A stretch of DNA of 24,188 bases from Bacteroidia bacterium (GCA_030539475.1 JAUNRY010000007.1:1-24188), one strand, 5' to 3'; shown: positions 1-7,075, counted from the stretch's first letter. Translations and numbers: made by a program. The notes: a model not told the origin generated them from the sequence alone.

Positions 1-40
1 AGCGCTTATTAAACAGACAGCAGATTAGATTTCAGAATTC

Positions 41-54
41 AGACAATAGACAAT
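41..54. repeat. 7-bp tandem repeat in the creD upstream spacer
   Basis: AGACAAT occurs twice head to tail about 50 bp before the creD start. It lies in a spacer (1-106) that shows no ORF and no clear TAnnTTTG box. Two weak 5-bp hairpins follow, AGGCT/AGCCT (62-66 with 73-77) and AAGAT/ATCTT (86-90 with 96-100). The same style of short repeated word appears in several other spacers of this window. Its function is unknown. Confidence 0.4.
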
Positions 55-106
55 AAACATTAGGCTGTCAGAAGCCTGTTATTTAAAGATATAACATCTT
101 AAAACA

Positions 107-1534
107 ATGGAAACAAACAAAAACCAACCACTCGAAGCGCTACCGCCGTCGCCTGTCGAGAAAAGAAACCTTATCGAGCGGTATTCAACCACTCTTAAAG
201 CCGTTGCGGTAACCATCCTTACGCTCATGCTGCTTATTCCGCTGATGATGATTCAGTCATTGATTCGCGAGCGGCAAAACACCAAACAGGATGCCGTGCA
301 GGATATTACATCGAAATGGGGTGGGGAGCAAACCGTTACCGGGCCTTGCCTCATTGTTCCTTACGAGGAAATTGTGCAGGAAGACAAAAAAGAAATCAGT
401 GTGAAAAGAAATGTACTGGTTTTGCCCGAAACGTTGGATTCGAAAATTGAAACCCGGGTGGAAAAGCGGAAACGAGGCATTTACGACGCGTCGGTTTATA
501 CATCGGATATGAGCCTTTCGGGACGGTTCGATTTGTCGGTGATTGAAAAACAAAATATACCGCCTGCGCGAATAATGTGGAACGATATCCGCCTAATTAT
601 CGGATTGTCTGATTTAAAAGGCATAAAAGAAAATGTATCGTTGCAAAGCAATGGGCAAAAAATAGATTTCGAGCCGGGTATTTCTGTTGAAAACCTGGCT
701 GTTGGAAGCGGTTTTGCCTCGGATGAAAAGGCGGAAAATGCTTACAGAGACAGTTCGTATGAATTATTTTCCGTGGGAATGAATGCAAAAATTGATTCAT
801 TGCCTATGAATTCTCCCGGAAAAATTCTTCCGTTTTCCATTTCCTTGAAAATGAACGGTTCTCAAGGGATTTACGTGGTTCCTGTCGGAAAAACGACAAC
901 CGCAAACATGAAATCGGATTGGGCAACACCCAGTTTCGGCGGGGAATTTCTTCCCGAAACCCGTGAAATACAGAAAACCGGATTTTCGGCGCAGTGGAAA
1001 GTGTTGGATTTAAACCGCAGTTTCGGGCAGGTTATCCGTTCGGATAATGCCAATGCCGTGAACCAAATGGCTTCGTCGCGATTCGGTGTGCGGTTTATTC
1101 AGGCGGTTGACCAGTATCAGCAAAATATGCGCAGCGTAAAATACGCTATCCTTATTATTTTGCTCACATTTGTGGCTGTATTTTTTATTGAGTTGTTGCA
1201 AAAGAAATCGGTAAACCCGTTTCAATACATACTCGTGGGATTGGCTTTGGTGCTGTTTTACACGCTGTTGCTCTCCATGTCGGAAGTGTTTGGTTTCAAC
1301 CTCGCGTATTTTGTAGCGGCTGCAATGACTACTTTGTTAATCATGCTCCACATGGGCAGCATCCTGAAAAGCCGCAAGCAAGGGCTTTTAATCGGCGCCT
1401 TGCTCGCTTTCCTGTACATTTTTATTTTTATTCTTATCCAAATGGAAAGCTACGCTTTGCTGGTAGGAAGTTTAGGATTGTTCGCTATTTTGGCGGTGAT
1501 TATGTATTATTCGAAGAAGATACGGTTTTCGTAA
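107..1534 (+). CDS. creD: CreD-like inner membrane protein
   Basis: This 475-residue protein resembles the CreD inner-membrane family (E. coli CreD is about 450 residues), whose biochemical role is poorly defined but which is linked to envelope stress and beta-lactam response. A cytosolic N-terminus is followed by one membrane segment at about residues 30-52, a large extracytoplasmic domain to about residue 340, and then a run of about five hydrophobic segments between 345 and 466, ending with a short basic tail. This topology of one helix, a large domain and a helix cluster is the family pattern. The ATG at 107 is the first in frame and is followed directly by a hydrophilic stretch. No regulator or sensor kinase of a Cre-type pair is seen next to it, although the left edge cuts the neighbourhood. 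The assignment to the family is good; the function is not known. Confidence 0.82.
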   Translation: METNKNQPLEALPPSPVEKRNLIERYSTTLKAVAVTILTLMLLIPLMMIQSLIRERQNTKQDAVQDITSKWGGEQTVTGPCLIVPYEEIVQEDKKEISVKRNVLVLPETLDSKIETRVEKRKRGIYDASVYTSDMSLSGRFDLSVIEKQNIPPARIMWNDIRLIIGLSDLKGIKENVSLQSNGQKIDFEPGISVENLAVGSGFASDEKAENAYRDSSYELFSVGMNAKIDSLPMNSPGKILPFSISLKMNGSQGIYVVPVGKTTTANMKSDWATPSFGGEFLPETREIQKTGFSAQWKVLDLNRSFGQVIRSDNANAVNQMASSRFGVRFIQAVDQYQQNMRSVKYAILIILLTFVAVFFIELLQKKSVNPFQYILVGLALVLFYTLLLSMSEVFGFNLAYFVAAAMTTLLIMLHMGSILKSRKQGLLIGALLAFLYIFIFILIQMESYALLVGSLGLFAILAVIMYYSKKIRFS

Positions 1535-1545
1535 CTACAAAAAAT

Positions 1546-1615
1546 AAAACCGATAGGCATCGGATTAAATTCCCTGCCTATCGGTTTGCAATCCGATGCT
1601 TATCGGATTTTTTTT
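1546..1615. terminator. Bidirectional terminator between creD and tnaA
   Basis: Arms AAACCGATAGGCA (1547-1559) and its exact complement (1575-1587) form a 13-bp stem. A second possible stem pairs GCATCGGATT (1557-1566) with 1590-1599, and a third pairs AATCCGAT (1590-1597) with ATCGGATT (1602-1609), directly followed by a T run (1608-1615). The third stem suits plus-strand termination after creD. The 13-bp stem, read on the minus strand, is followed by TTTTATTTTTT and suits termination after tnaA, whose stop codon lies in the T run. The stems share sequence and so compete. Confidence 0.8.
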
Positions 1616-2993
1616 ACTGCGCCTTATCCAGTTCCACGGTGAAGTGCCGCATAATCGGTTCTTCGCGGATGATTTTATAGCCCTTGGTTATGGATTCGCG
1701 ACGATCGTACACGTTTTTCAGCGCGGCAGCGATCACATCCATGTGATTGTTGGTGTACGTGCGCCTTGGAATGGCGAGGCGGAGAAGTTCCAGCTCCGGA
1801 TATCGGTTTTCGCGCGTAACGGGGTCGCGGTCGGCCAGTAACGCCCCCACTTCCACGCCGCGGATTCCCGCTTCGAGGTACAACTCTATCCCAAGCGTTT
1901 GGGCAATAAATTCTTCTTTCGGCACATGCGGCAGCACTCGCCCCGCATCCACAAAAATGGCGTGGCCGCCGGCCGGACGTTGGTAGGGAATGCCGTATTC
2001 ATCGAGTTTTTTACCAAGATATTCCACTTGCTTGATGCGGGTTTCCAGGTAATCGAACTCGGTTCCTTCGTCCAAACCCACTGCCAGCGCGTTCATATCG
2101 CGGCCGCTCATACCGCCGTAAGTAACAAAACCTTCGTTCATGATGCAGAATTTCTGACACGATTTCCACAATTCCTGCGATTTGAACGCGACAAAACCTC
2201 CGATATTCACAATAGCGTCTTTTTTTGACGACATGGTCATGATATCGGCATACGAAAACATCTCTTTTACTATTTCCTTTATGGTCTTGTTTTCGTATCC
2301 TGTTTCGCGGGTTTTTATGAAATAGGCGTTCTCGGCAAACCGGGCGGAATCCATCAGCAGTAAAACGCCGTACTTTTTGCACAACTCTGCTACCGCTTTT
2401 ATATTTTCCATCGAAACGGGTTGCCCGCCTGCCGTGTTGTTGGTAACGGTAAGCACCACGGCCGGAATTTTTTCTTTGGGATATTGCCGCAACACGGTTT
2501 CGAGCTTCACCACATCCACGTTTCCTTTGAACGGAATTTCGAGTTGTGTGTCCAAAGCTTCGCCAATGGTGCAATCTATGGCGAATGCTTGCCGGAACTC
2601 GATGTGCCCTTTTGTGGTATCGAAATGTGAATTTCCGGGTAAAATATCGCCTTTTTTGATGATAGCCGAGAAAAGAATGTTTTCCGCAGCACGCCCCTGG
2701 TGTGCGGGAAGAAAATAATTGAACCCGAGAATGTTTTTTATGGATTCTTTCATGTTGAAATACGAGCGGGCGCCGGCATAGCTCTCGTCGCCCAGCATCA
2801 TTGCCGACCATTGCCGGTCGCTCATGGCGCCGGTGCCGGAATCGGTAAGTAAATCGATGAAAACGTAATCGCTTTTCAGTGCGAAAAGGTTGTATCGGGC
2901 TTCTTTAATCCACTGTTCGCGTTCTTGGCGCGTACTTCTTTTTATTGTTTCTACCATTTTTATGCGGTAGGATTCTGCAAAGGGGAGTTCCAT
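1614..2993 (-). CDS. tnaA: Tryptophanase (tryptophan indole-lyase)
   Basis: This PLP enzyme cleaves tryptophan to indole, pyruvate and ammonia. The 459-residue protein matches the tryptophanase/tyrosine phenol-lyase (TPL) family throughout: DLLTDSGT near 48-54, the PLP lysine in SSKKDA (second lysine, K258), and MDSARFAENAYFIK at 214-227. Three positions separate the two activities and all favour tryptophanase: an aspartate in HFDTTKGH (D125, where TPL has threonine), valine in GVEVG (V382, where TPL has the phenol-contacting arginine), and histidine in MRHFT (H450, where TPL has phenylalanine). The N-terminus MELPFAES fits Bacteroides homologues as I recall them, supporting the ATG at 2993. 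Upstream is a 240-bp spacer with a candidate promoter and a 21-codon ORF, so the gene may be transcribed apart from hflX. No tnaB permease is seen nearby. Confidence 0.92.
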   Translation of the reverse strand: MELPFAESYRIKMVETIKRSTRQEREQWIKEARYNLFALKSDYVFIDLLTDSGTGAMSDRQWSAMMLGDESYAGARSYFNMKESIKNILGFNYFLPAHQGRAAENILFSAIIKKGDILPGNSHFDTTKGHIEFRQAFAIDCTIGEALDTQLEIPFKGNVDVVKLETVLRQYPKEKIPAVVLTVTNNTAGGQPVSMENIKAVAELCKKYGVLLLMDSARFAENAYFIKTRETGYENKTIKEIVKEMFSYADIMTMSSKKDAIVNIGGFVAFKSQELWKSCQKFCIMNEGFVTYGGMSGRDMNALAVGLDEGTEFDYLETRIKQVEYLGKKLDEYGIPYQRPAGGHAIFVDAGRVLPHVPKEEFIAQTLGIELYLEAGIRGVEVGALLADRDPVTRENRYPELELLRLAIPRRTYTNNHMDVIAAALKNVYDRRESITKGYKIIREEPIMRHFTVELDKAQ

Positions 2994-2998
2994 GATTA

Positions 2999-3020
2999 GT
3001 TATGAGTGTTGAGTTATGAG
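2999..3020. repeat. Direct repeat GTTATGAG x2 before tnaA
   Basis: GTTATGAG is present at 2999-3006 and 3013-3020. On the minus strand this places two CTCATAAC words within 27 nt of the tnaA start codon, where a ribosome would bind. The spacing of the copies is 14 bp. No role is known. Confidence 0.5.
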
Positions 3021-3030
3021 GTTAGATATG

Positions 3031-3071
3031 GCAGATTATCAACTTTTGGTGTAAAGTCTTTAAATATCTGC
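3031..3071. promoter_or_regulatory. Nested hairpin in the tnaA leader
   Basis: GCAGAT (3031-3036) pairs with ATCTGC (3066-3071), and inside it ACTTT (3042-3046) pairs with AAAGT (3053-3057). The structure lies between the small ORF at 3116-3181 and the tnaA start on the minus strand. There is no T run after it in the tnaA direction, so it is not a standard intrinsic terminator. It could be a leader-RNA structure; this is inference. Confidence 0.35.
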
Positions 3072-3097
3072 GTTTAAAAATGTGTAAGATTTAATTA

Positions 3098-3122
3098 TGC
3101 ATTATGAATTATTCATTATGCA
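3098..3122. repeat. 25-bp imperfect palindrome of ATTATGCATT words
   Basis: The two 12-nt arms around a central base are complementary except at one position. The sequence is built from repeated ATTATG and ATTCATTATG words. It overlaps the stop codon of the small ORF at 3116-3181. Words of this kind recur in Bacteroidota intergenic DNA, so it may be a spacer repeat and not a gene-specific control site. Confidence 0.5.
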
Positions 3123-3181
3123 TTCATGTAGTGGTAGCCGTCGCGGCGTTTGATGTGGATGTATTGTAGTTTTCGGTTCAT
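3116..3181 (-). CDS. Possible 21-codon leader ORF upstream of tnaA
   Basis: An ATG at 3181 opens 21 codons ending in TAA. The peptide begins MNRKLQYIHIKRR and is rich in basic residues, with three tyrosines (7, 16, 18), two histidines and no tryptophan. The middle of it is more GC-rich than the flanks (CGCCGCGACGGC), which looks more like coding than spacer DNA. It sits downstream of a TATATTTG box and 122 bp before tnaA, the place where E. coli has the tnaC leader peptide. It lacks the single tryptophan essential in tnaC, so any comparison is positional only. It could also be a gene remnant: the frame stays open for eight codons before the ATG. No Shine-Dalgarno site is visible. Confidence 0.3.
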   Translation of the reverse strand: MNRKLQYIHIKRRDGYHYMNA

Positions 3182-3217
3182 GAAATACGGGTTACGTGTT
3201 TCGAATTAATTAGGATG

Positions 3218-3225
3218 CAAATATA
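3218..3225 (-). promoter_or_regulatory. Candidate -7 box (TATATTTG) for the tnaA leader
   Basis: The minus strand reads TATATTTG followed by CATCC, an exact match to the Bacteroidota -7 consensus TAnnTTTG. It lies just past the hflX stop codon. A TTTG element at the usual 19-21 nt upstream is missing. A start about 7 nt downstream would give a leader of about 215 nt before tnaA. Confidence 0.42.
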
Positions 3226-3233
3226 CTTATTTT

Positions 3234-4460
3234 TCAACTTTCCTCCTCGTATTGCTGATACAAAAAATCGTTGTACGGAAATCGTTGTATATGAATTTCT
3301 TTGGCTTTTTCGTATATGAGCGATTTTAATTCTTCTATGTTTATTTTTTCCTTTGCCGAAATAAAAATAGCATTGTCTTTGAGTTTGCTCATCCACGATT
3401 GTTTTAGCTCCTGGAGCGATGTGTTTTGGCGGGTTTTCGGCGTAAGGTCGTCTTCGTCTTTCTCGATGTGCGAAAAAGCGTCTATTTTGTTGAAGACCAC
3501 AATGGTTGGCTTCTCGGTTTTGTCTATCTCGTAAAGTGTTTTTTCCACAACATCGATGTGTTCTTCAAAGGCGGGATGCGAAATATCCACCACGTGGAGC
3601 AGGATGTCGGCTTCGCGAACTTCATCGAGTGTTGATTTGAACGATTCGATGAGGTTGGTGGGGAGTTTACGGATAAAACCAACCGTATCCGTCAGGAGAA
3701 AAGGCAGGTTTTCGATGGTTACTTTTCGCACGGTGGTATCGAGCGTGGCAAAAAGTTTGTTTTCCGCAAAAATATCCGATTTGCTCAACAAGTTCATCAG
3801 CGTGGATTTGCCCACGTTGGTGTAGCCCACAAGGGCAAGGCGAACCAGTTTCCCGCGATTTTTACGTTGTACGGTTTTTTGCTTGTCTATATCTTTAAGT
3901 TCCTGTTTCAGCCGCGAAATTTTATCGAGAATAATCCGCCGGTCGGTTTCCAGCTGCGTTTCTCCCGGCCCGCGCATAATTACTCCGCCGCCACCGCGCT
4001 GACGCTCCAAGTGAGTCCACATTCTTGTTAACCGGGGAAGCAAGTCTTGATATTGAGCCAGTTCTACCTGCACTTTGGCGTGCGATGTTTGCGCGCGCAT
4101 GGCGAAGATATCGAGAATAAGGCTCGTGCGGTCTAAAATACGGAGTTTCAGTTCTTTTTCAATGTTCCGGATTTGCTTGGCCGAAAGTTCATCGTCGAAA
4201 ATAACCACTCCAACTTCGTTGTCTTCATCCTGAACATAGTTTGCTATTTCCTGTAATTTCCCGCTTCCCACAAACGTAACCGAATGGGGCATATCCAACC
4301 GCTGAACAAAGCGTTTGTCTGGAACTAAGCCGGCCGTTTCGGCCAAAAAAGCCAGTTCGTCGAGGTACTCGTTCACTTTTTCTTCGTTCTGTTCCGGTGT
4401 GATAAGTCCCACTAAAACAGCGTTTTCGTTTTTTATTTCGCTTGTTATAAAATCTTTCAT
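3234..4460 (-). CDS. hflX: GTPase HflX
   Basis: HflX is a ribosome-binding GTPase that splits or rescues stalled ribosomes under stress. The 408-residue protein has the family-specific N-terminal domain, including the glycine-rich GGGGV and GPGETQLETDRR region at 156-175, then a coiled stretch, then the G domain. The visible G motifs are GYTNVGKST at 212-220 (P-loop), TLDTT around 239-243 (G2), DTVGF at 258-262 (G3), NKID at 324-327 (G4) and SAK at 368-370 (G5). All are intact. The length is typical. The ATG at 4460 gives a full N-terminal domain. The gene follows the beta-barrel gene on the same strand after a 151-bp spacer filled with repeats, and no Bacteroidota promoter box is visible in that spacer. 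Confidence 0.95.
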   Translation of the reverse strand: MKDFITSEIKNENAVLVGLITPEQNEEKVNEYLDELAFLAETAGLVPDKRFVQRLDMPHSVTFVGSGKLQEIANYVQDEDNEVGVVIFDDELSAKQIRNIEKELKLRILDRTSLILDIFAMRAQTSHAKVQVELAQYQDLLPRLTRMWTHLERQRGGGGVIMRGPGETQLETDRRIILDKISRLKQELKDIDKQKTVQRKNRGKLVRLALVGYTNVGKSTLMNLLSKSDIFAENKLFATLDTTVRKVTIENLPFLLTDTVGFIRKLPTNLIESFKSTLDEVREADILLHVVDISHPAFEEHIDVVEKTLYEIDKTEKPTIVVFNKIDAFSHIEKDEDDLTPKTRQNTSLQELKQSWMSKLKDNAIFISAKEKINIEELKSLIYEKAKEIHIQRFPYNDFLYQQYEEES

Positions 4461-4477
4461 TTTATCTTAAGACTAAT

Positions 4478-4516
4478 AGATGTCAGATGTCAGATGTCAG
4501 GTATCAGATATCTGAC
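4478..4516. repeat. Five-copy 7-bp tandem repeat with a 12-bp palindrome
   Basis: Units AGATGTC, AGATGTC, AGATGTC, AGGTATC and AGATATC follow each other without gaps (4478-4512). The last units form the perfect 12-bp palindrome TCAGATATCTGA (4504-4515). It lies 18 bp upstream of the hflX start. It is far too short and gap-free to be a CRISPR array. The function is unknown; strand slippage could change the copy number. Confidence 0.75.
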
Positions 4517-4561
4517 TTTTGCTTTTAAGTGATTTATATATCGTAATTTCATACGAAGTGC

Positions 4562-4591
4562 CACAGAGAGGTTGCGCTTTATTTCTCCGTG
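4562..4591. repeat. CACAGAGA/TCTCCGTG interspersed-type hairpin
   Basis: CACAGAGA (4562-4569) faces TCTCCGTG (4584-4591); the arms pair over 8 bp with one G-T type mismatch. With the adjoining minus-strand text GACACAAAGGAGCACGGAGA this resembles a common intergenic repeat style built on CACAGAG/CTCTGTG words seen in many bacterial genomes (from memory, not searched). It lies just after the beta-barrel gene and has no T tract, so it is not a clear terminator. Confidence 0.45.
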
Positions 4592-4611
4592 CTCCTTTGT
4601 GTCCCTAAATC

Positions 4612-5112
4612 CTATATCCAAAAACCGATTCCCGCCATGAAAGACGATTGCGAAAAGTCTTTTATAAACTGGTATTTATATTCAAAACTAATTCGCGTCT
4701 TGTATCCGATATCATACTGTAAACCCAGTCCCAGATTAGCTCCTACACGGTGTAGCGTCCGGTCTTCCTCGCCAAAGCCACTTACTTTTGACGCATCGAA
4801 CTTCCGGTTGGAATAGTGCAAACCCGCTATCGGATAAAAAGAAAACAACCACGATACGGGAACAACGTAATGTGCATCGGCGTCAACTTCCCACATGCTG
4901 CTGCCCTTTCTGGGTAAATAATAGGTGAAAGAGGGAGCAAACCTGATATTGTTGGTGTAATAATAATGCAAATGCGCACCGGCGCCCACACTTTCTATTT
5001 TATTGCCATAACCGGCATGAGCTCCAAGGCCAACCGTTCCTTCGTATTGTGCGAAGGATTTTATCGACCACAAAAACAGAAATACTAAAGATAGATATAT
5101 AATTTTTCTCAT
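4612..5112 (-). CDS. Small outer-membrane beta-barrel protein
   Basis: The 166-residue product begins with a signal peptide: basic MRK, a hydrophobic core, and a likely cut after SFA before Q22. The mature part alternates polar and aromatic residues in short strands (for example GAGAHLHYYYT, RFAPSFTYYL, RTLHRVGANLGLGLQYDIGY, TRISFEYKYQF) and ends in a strand closing with GIGFWI, as expected for an 8-strand OmpX/OmpA-like barrel. No ligand or enzyme function can be read from it. Its ATG overlaps the stop codon of the upstream TRIC-family gene (ATGA), which implies co-transcription and translational coupling. A specific subfamily was not recognised. Confidence 0.8.
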   Translation of the reverse strand: MRKIIYLSLVFLFLWSIKSFAQYEGTVGLGAHAGYGNKIESVGAGAHLHYYYTNNIRFAPSFTYYLPRKGSSMWEVDADAHYVVPVSWLFSFYPIAGLHYSNRKFDASKVSGFGEEDRTLHRVGANLGLGLQYDIGYKTRISFEYKYQFIKDFSQSSFMAGIGFWI

Positions 5113-5747
5113 AATTTAATTTGTTTGTTTTCTTTCAATACAGGCAGATGCCAATGAAATTTCACGGCTAAAATCCTGATTAGTATCACAATGGAGGCCG
5201 TCATAATCTCGTTTACCATCAGGTTCATATTTAAACTGTATCCGACGAAGAAAATAGTTCCACCGATAACGCACGCTAACGCGTAAATTTCTTTCCGGAA
5301 AATGAGCGGAATTTCCGTTATCAGCACATCGCGGAGCATTCCGCCGAACGAACCGGTTATGGTTCCCATAATGATTGCCACCCACGGTTCGAAGTCCATT
5401 GCCAGCGTTTTTTCAACTCCCACCACCACAAACAATCCCAAGCCGATACTGTCGAAAAGGAAAAACGTGTATTTCAGTTTCACCACTTTTGTTTTGAACA
5501 GTAAAACAAACAACAGCGCCAGCAAAGTAGCCCACAAATATACCGGACTGGCCATCCAGAAAGGGGTTACGCCGATAAATAAATCGCGAAGCGTTCCGCC
5601 GCCAATGGCCGTTACAAACCCGATGGTGAATGCTCCGAATAAATCGAACTTCTTGGTCGCTGCCATTCGCACACCGCTTATGGCGAAGGCAAATGTTCCC
5701 AGAAATTCTATAATATCAACGAACTGTATGTTTTCTATAAAATTCAT
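5109..5747 (-). CDS. TRIC/YadS-family membrane protein (trimeric intracellular cation channel-like)
   Basis: The protein has two similar halves, each of about three membrane segments, typical of the bacterial TRIC family (formerly UPF0126), which form homotrimeric cation-permeable channels. Diagnostic glycine-rich turns are GFVTAIGGGTLRD in the first half and GTITGSFGGMLRD in the second, followed by EIPLIFRKEIYA. I chose the ATG at 5747 (212 residues, starting MNFIENIQF) over the in-frame ATG at 5801, because the longer form would overlap the end of mnmA and add a charged, cysteine-containing stretch that is not family-like. The gene starts 26 bp after mnmA and overlaps the barrel gene by 4 bp, so the three are probably one transcript. 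The physiological ion is unknown. Confidence 0.88.
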   Translation of the reverse strand: MNFIENIQFVDIIEFLGTFAFAISGVRMAATKKFDLFGAFTIGFVTAIGGGTLRDLFIGVTPFWMASPVYLWATLLALLFVLLFKTKVVKLKYTFFLFDSIGLGLFVVVGVEKTLAMDFEPWVAIIMGTITGSFGGMLRDVLITEIPLIFRKEIYALACVIGGTIFFVGYSLNMNLMVNEIMTASIVILIRILAVKFHWHLPVLKENKQIKL

Positions 5748-5773
5748 CTGTTGTGGATATGCGTCTCTACGAA

Positions 5774-6838
5774 TTACACAATCATCCCGCTTCCCAGGCA
5801 CAACCGGTTTTCCGTATCATACACCACTCCAAACTGCCCTGCGGCAATTCCCTGTACAGGCTCATTGGAATGAATGCGATACAAATCGCCGATTTTTGAA
5901 ATTCGCCCTTGGGTAAACTCCGGCGTGTGGCGGATTTTGAACGTAATGTCTTTTTCGCCTTCAAAATCACCCCAAACATCTTTGGATATAAAATTAAAGC
6001 CTTGCAAATTAATCACATTGCCGTACTGATGCTTGGTGTCGTATCCTTTTGAAACGTAAACAATGTTTCGGTTCACGTCTTTTTTAATCACAAACCAAGG
6101 CCCGCCGCTCAGGCCGAGCCCTTTTCGCTGGCCGATGGTGTGAAACCAAAATCCCTGATGCCGGCCTAAAATGTTTCCGGTTTCCAGTTCCACAATCAGG
6201 CCTTCTTTTTTGCCCAGGTATCGTTCTATAAAGTTGTTGTAGTTTACTTTTCCCAGGAAACAAATCCCTTGGCTGTCTTTTCGTTGTGCCGAAGGCAATT
6301 TGTTTTCCAGTGCAAGTTGGCGAACTTCCGATTTCAGCAAATTGCCGATAGGGAACATCAGTTTAGAAACTTGCAGGTAATTCACCTGTCCTAAAAAATA
6401 AGTTTGGTCTTTTATGTGGTCTTTAGCTGTGGAGAGCCACGTTAAGCCGTTGGCCTCGGTAGTTGTGGCATAATGTCCCGTAGCAATTTTGTCGAATTGA
6501 TTTCCCCATTTTTGTTCAAACGTGCCGAACTTAATGAGTTTGTTGCACATCATGTCGGGATTGGGTGTCAGGCCGCGCTTTACGGAGTCGATGGTGTATT
6601 GCACCACGCTGTTCCAGTACTCTTCGTGCAATGAAACCACCTGGAACCGGCAACCGTATTTTTTCGCGATAAACGTAACAATCTCTATGTCTTCTTCCGA
6701 AGGGCAGTCGATGTATCCATGCTCATCCTCCATCCCTATTTTTATGTAAAAAATGGTTGGGTTGTAGCCCATCTCTTTCAGCCGATGAACCACCACTGAG
6801 CTGTCCACGCCCCCCGATACCAATGCTGCAATTTCCAT
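5774..6838 (-). CDS. mnmA: tRNA-specific 2-thiouridylase MnmA
   Basis: MnmA adds sulfur to uridine 34 of tRNAs for Lys, Glu and Gln, using ATP and a persulfide sulfur donor. The PP-loop SGGVDSS is at residues 8-14. The two catalytic cysteines are present in the usual contexts, NPDMMCNK (C98) and DSQGICFLG (C193). HTIGQRKGLG and the C-terminal beta-barrel part with GIAAGQFGVVYD also fit. I chose the ATG at 6838 (354 residues, starting MEIAALVSGG). The longer in-frame option at 6859 is a GTG that falls inside a TAACTTTG promoter box, so it is unlikely to be translated. This is the first gene of a likely mnmA-TRIC-barrel transcript. Bacteroides genomes often carry more than one mnmA copy, so this may be a paralogue. 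Confidence 0.93.
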   Translation of the reverse strand: MEIAALVSGGVDSSVVVHRLKEMGYNPTIFYIKIGMEDEHGYIDCPSEEDIEIVTFIAKKYGCRFQVVSLHEEYWNSVVQYTIDSVKRGLTPNPDMMCNKLIKFGTFEQKWGNQFDKIATGHYATTTEANGLTWLSTAKDHIKDQTYFLGQVNYLQVSKLMFPIGNLLKSEVRQLALENKLPSAQRKDSQGICFLGKVNYNNFIERYLGKKEGLIVELETGNILGRHQGFWFHTIGQRKGLGLSGGPWFVIKKDVNRNIVYVSKGYDTKHQYGNVINLQGFNFISKDVWGDFEGEKDITFKIRHTPEFTQGRISKIGDLYRIHSNEPVQGIAAGQFGVVYDTENRLCLGSGMIV

Positions 6839-6858
6839 TATTTCGTTGTTTTCAGGCA

Positions 6859-6866
6859 CAAAGTTA
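6859..6866 (-). promoter_or_regulatory. Candidate -7 box (TAACTTTG) for mnmA
   Basis: The minus strand reads TAACTTTG 20 nt before the chosen mnmA ATG, matching TAnnTTTG. At the expected -33 distance there is only CTTAG, so the upstream element is weak. A start around 6852 would leave a leader of roughly 14 nt. Confidence 0.45.
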
Positions 6867-7015
6867 CGAAATAGAATCAGTTTTCCTAAGAAAAGAGATT
6901 TGCAAAGGCGTGAAAAAAGTTTGTTTTTTTAAAAAACAGCATCCGTTTCAAAAGTTTTTTTCTAACTTTACAAATTAATATATTGCGGATATTGTAAATT
7001 TATGCAATTTCGCAG

Positions 7016-7075
7016 GGCAACATACATTCAAGAGCGATTTGAATTATTGCCTTACACCTCCCGAATGTATTTCGG
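7016..7075 (+). promoter_or_regulatory. Structured 5' leader of recJ with competing hairpins
   Basis: GGCAA (7016-7020) with TTGCC (7047-7051) and ATTCAA (7026-7031) with TTGAAT (7039-7044) make one stem-loop. CCGAA (7061-7065) with TTCGG (7071-7075) makes a second. ATACATTC (7022-7029) can instead pair with GAATGTAT (7063-7070), opening both. The region ends 30 bp before recJ. No clear TAnnTTTG box was found between mnmA and recJ, so the transcription start is unknown. Confidence 0.35.

Noticed and set aside
2011..2811. 266-codon minus-strand open frame inside tnaA
   Set aside because: A different frame of the tnaA strand, rich in Arg/His as expected from a frame shift of a real gene.
1614..2993. 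Tyrosine phenol-lyase instead of tryptophanase
   Set aside because: The three discriminating positions (D125, V382, H450) are of the tryptophanase type.
4478..4512. Tandem heptamers considered as a CRISPR array
   Set aside because: Units are 7 bp with no spacers between them, and no cas genes are present.
5748..5801. Longer start for the TRIC-family protein
   Set aside because: It would overlap mnmA and add a charged stretch unlike the family; the ATG at 5747 starts just before the first membrane segment.
5302..5916. 204-codon plus-strand open frame opposite the TRIC gene and the mnmA end
   Set aside because: Spans two real minus-strand genes and has no recognisable fold.
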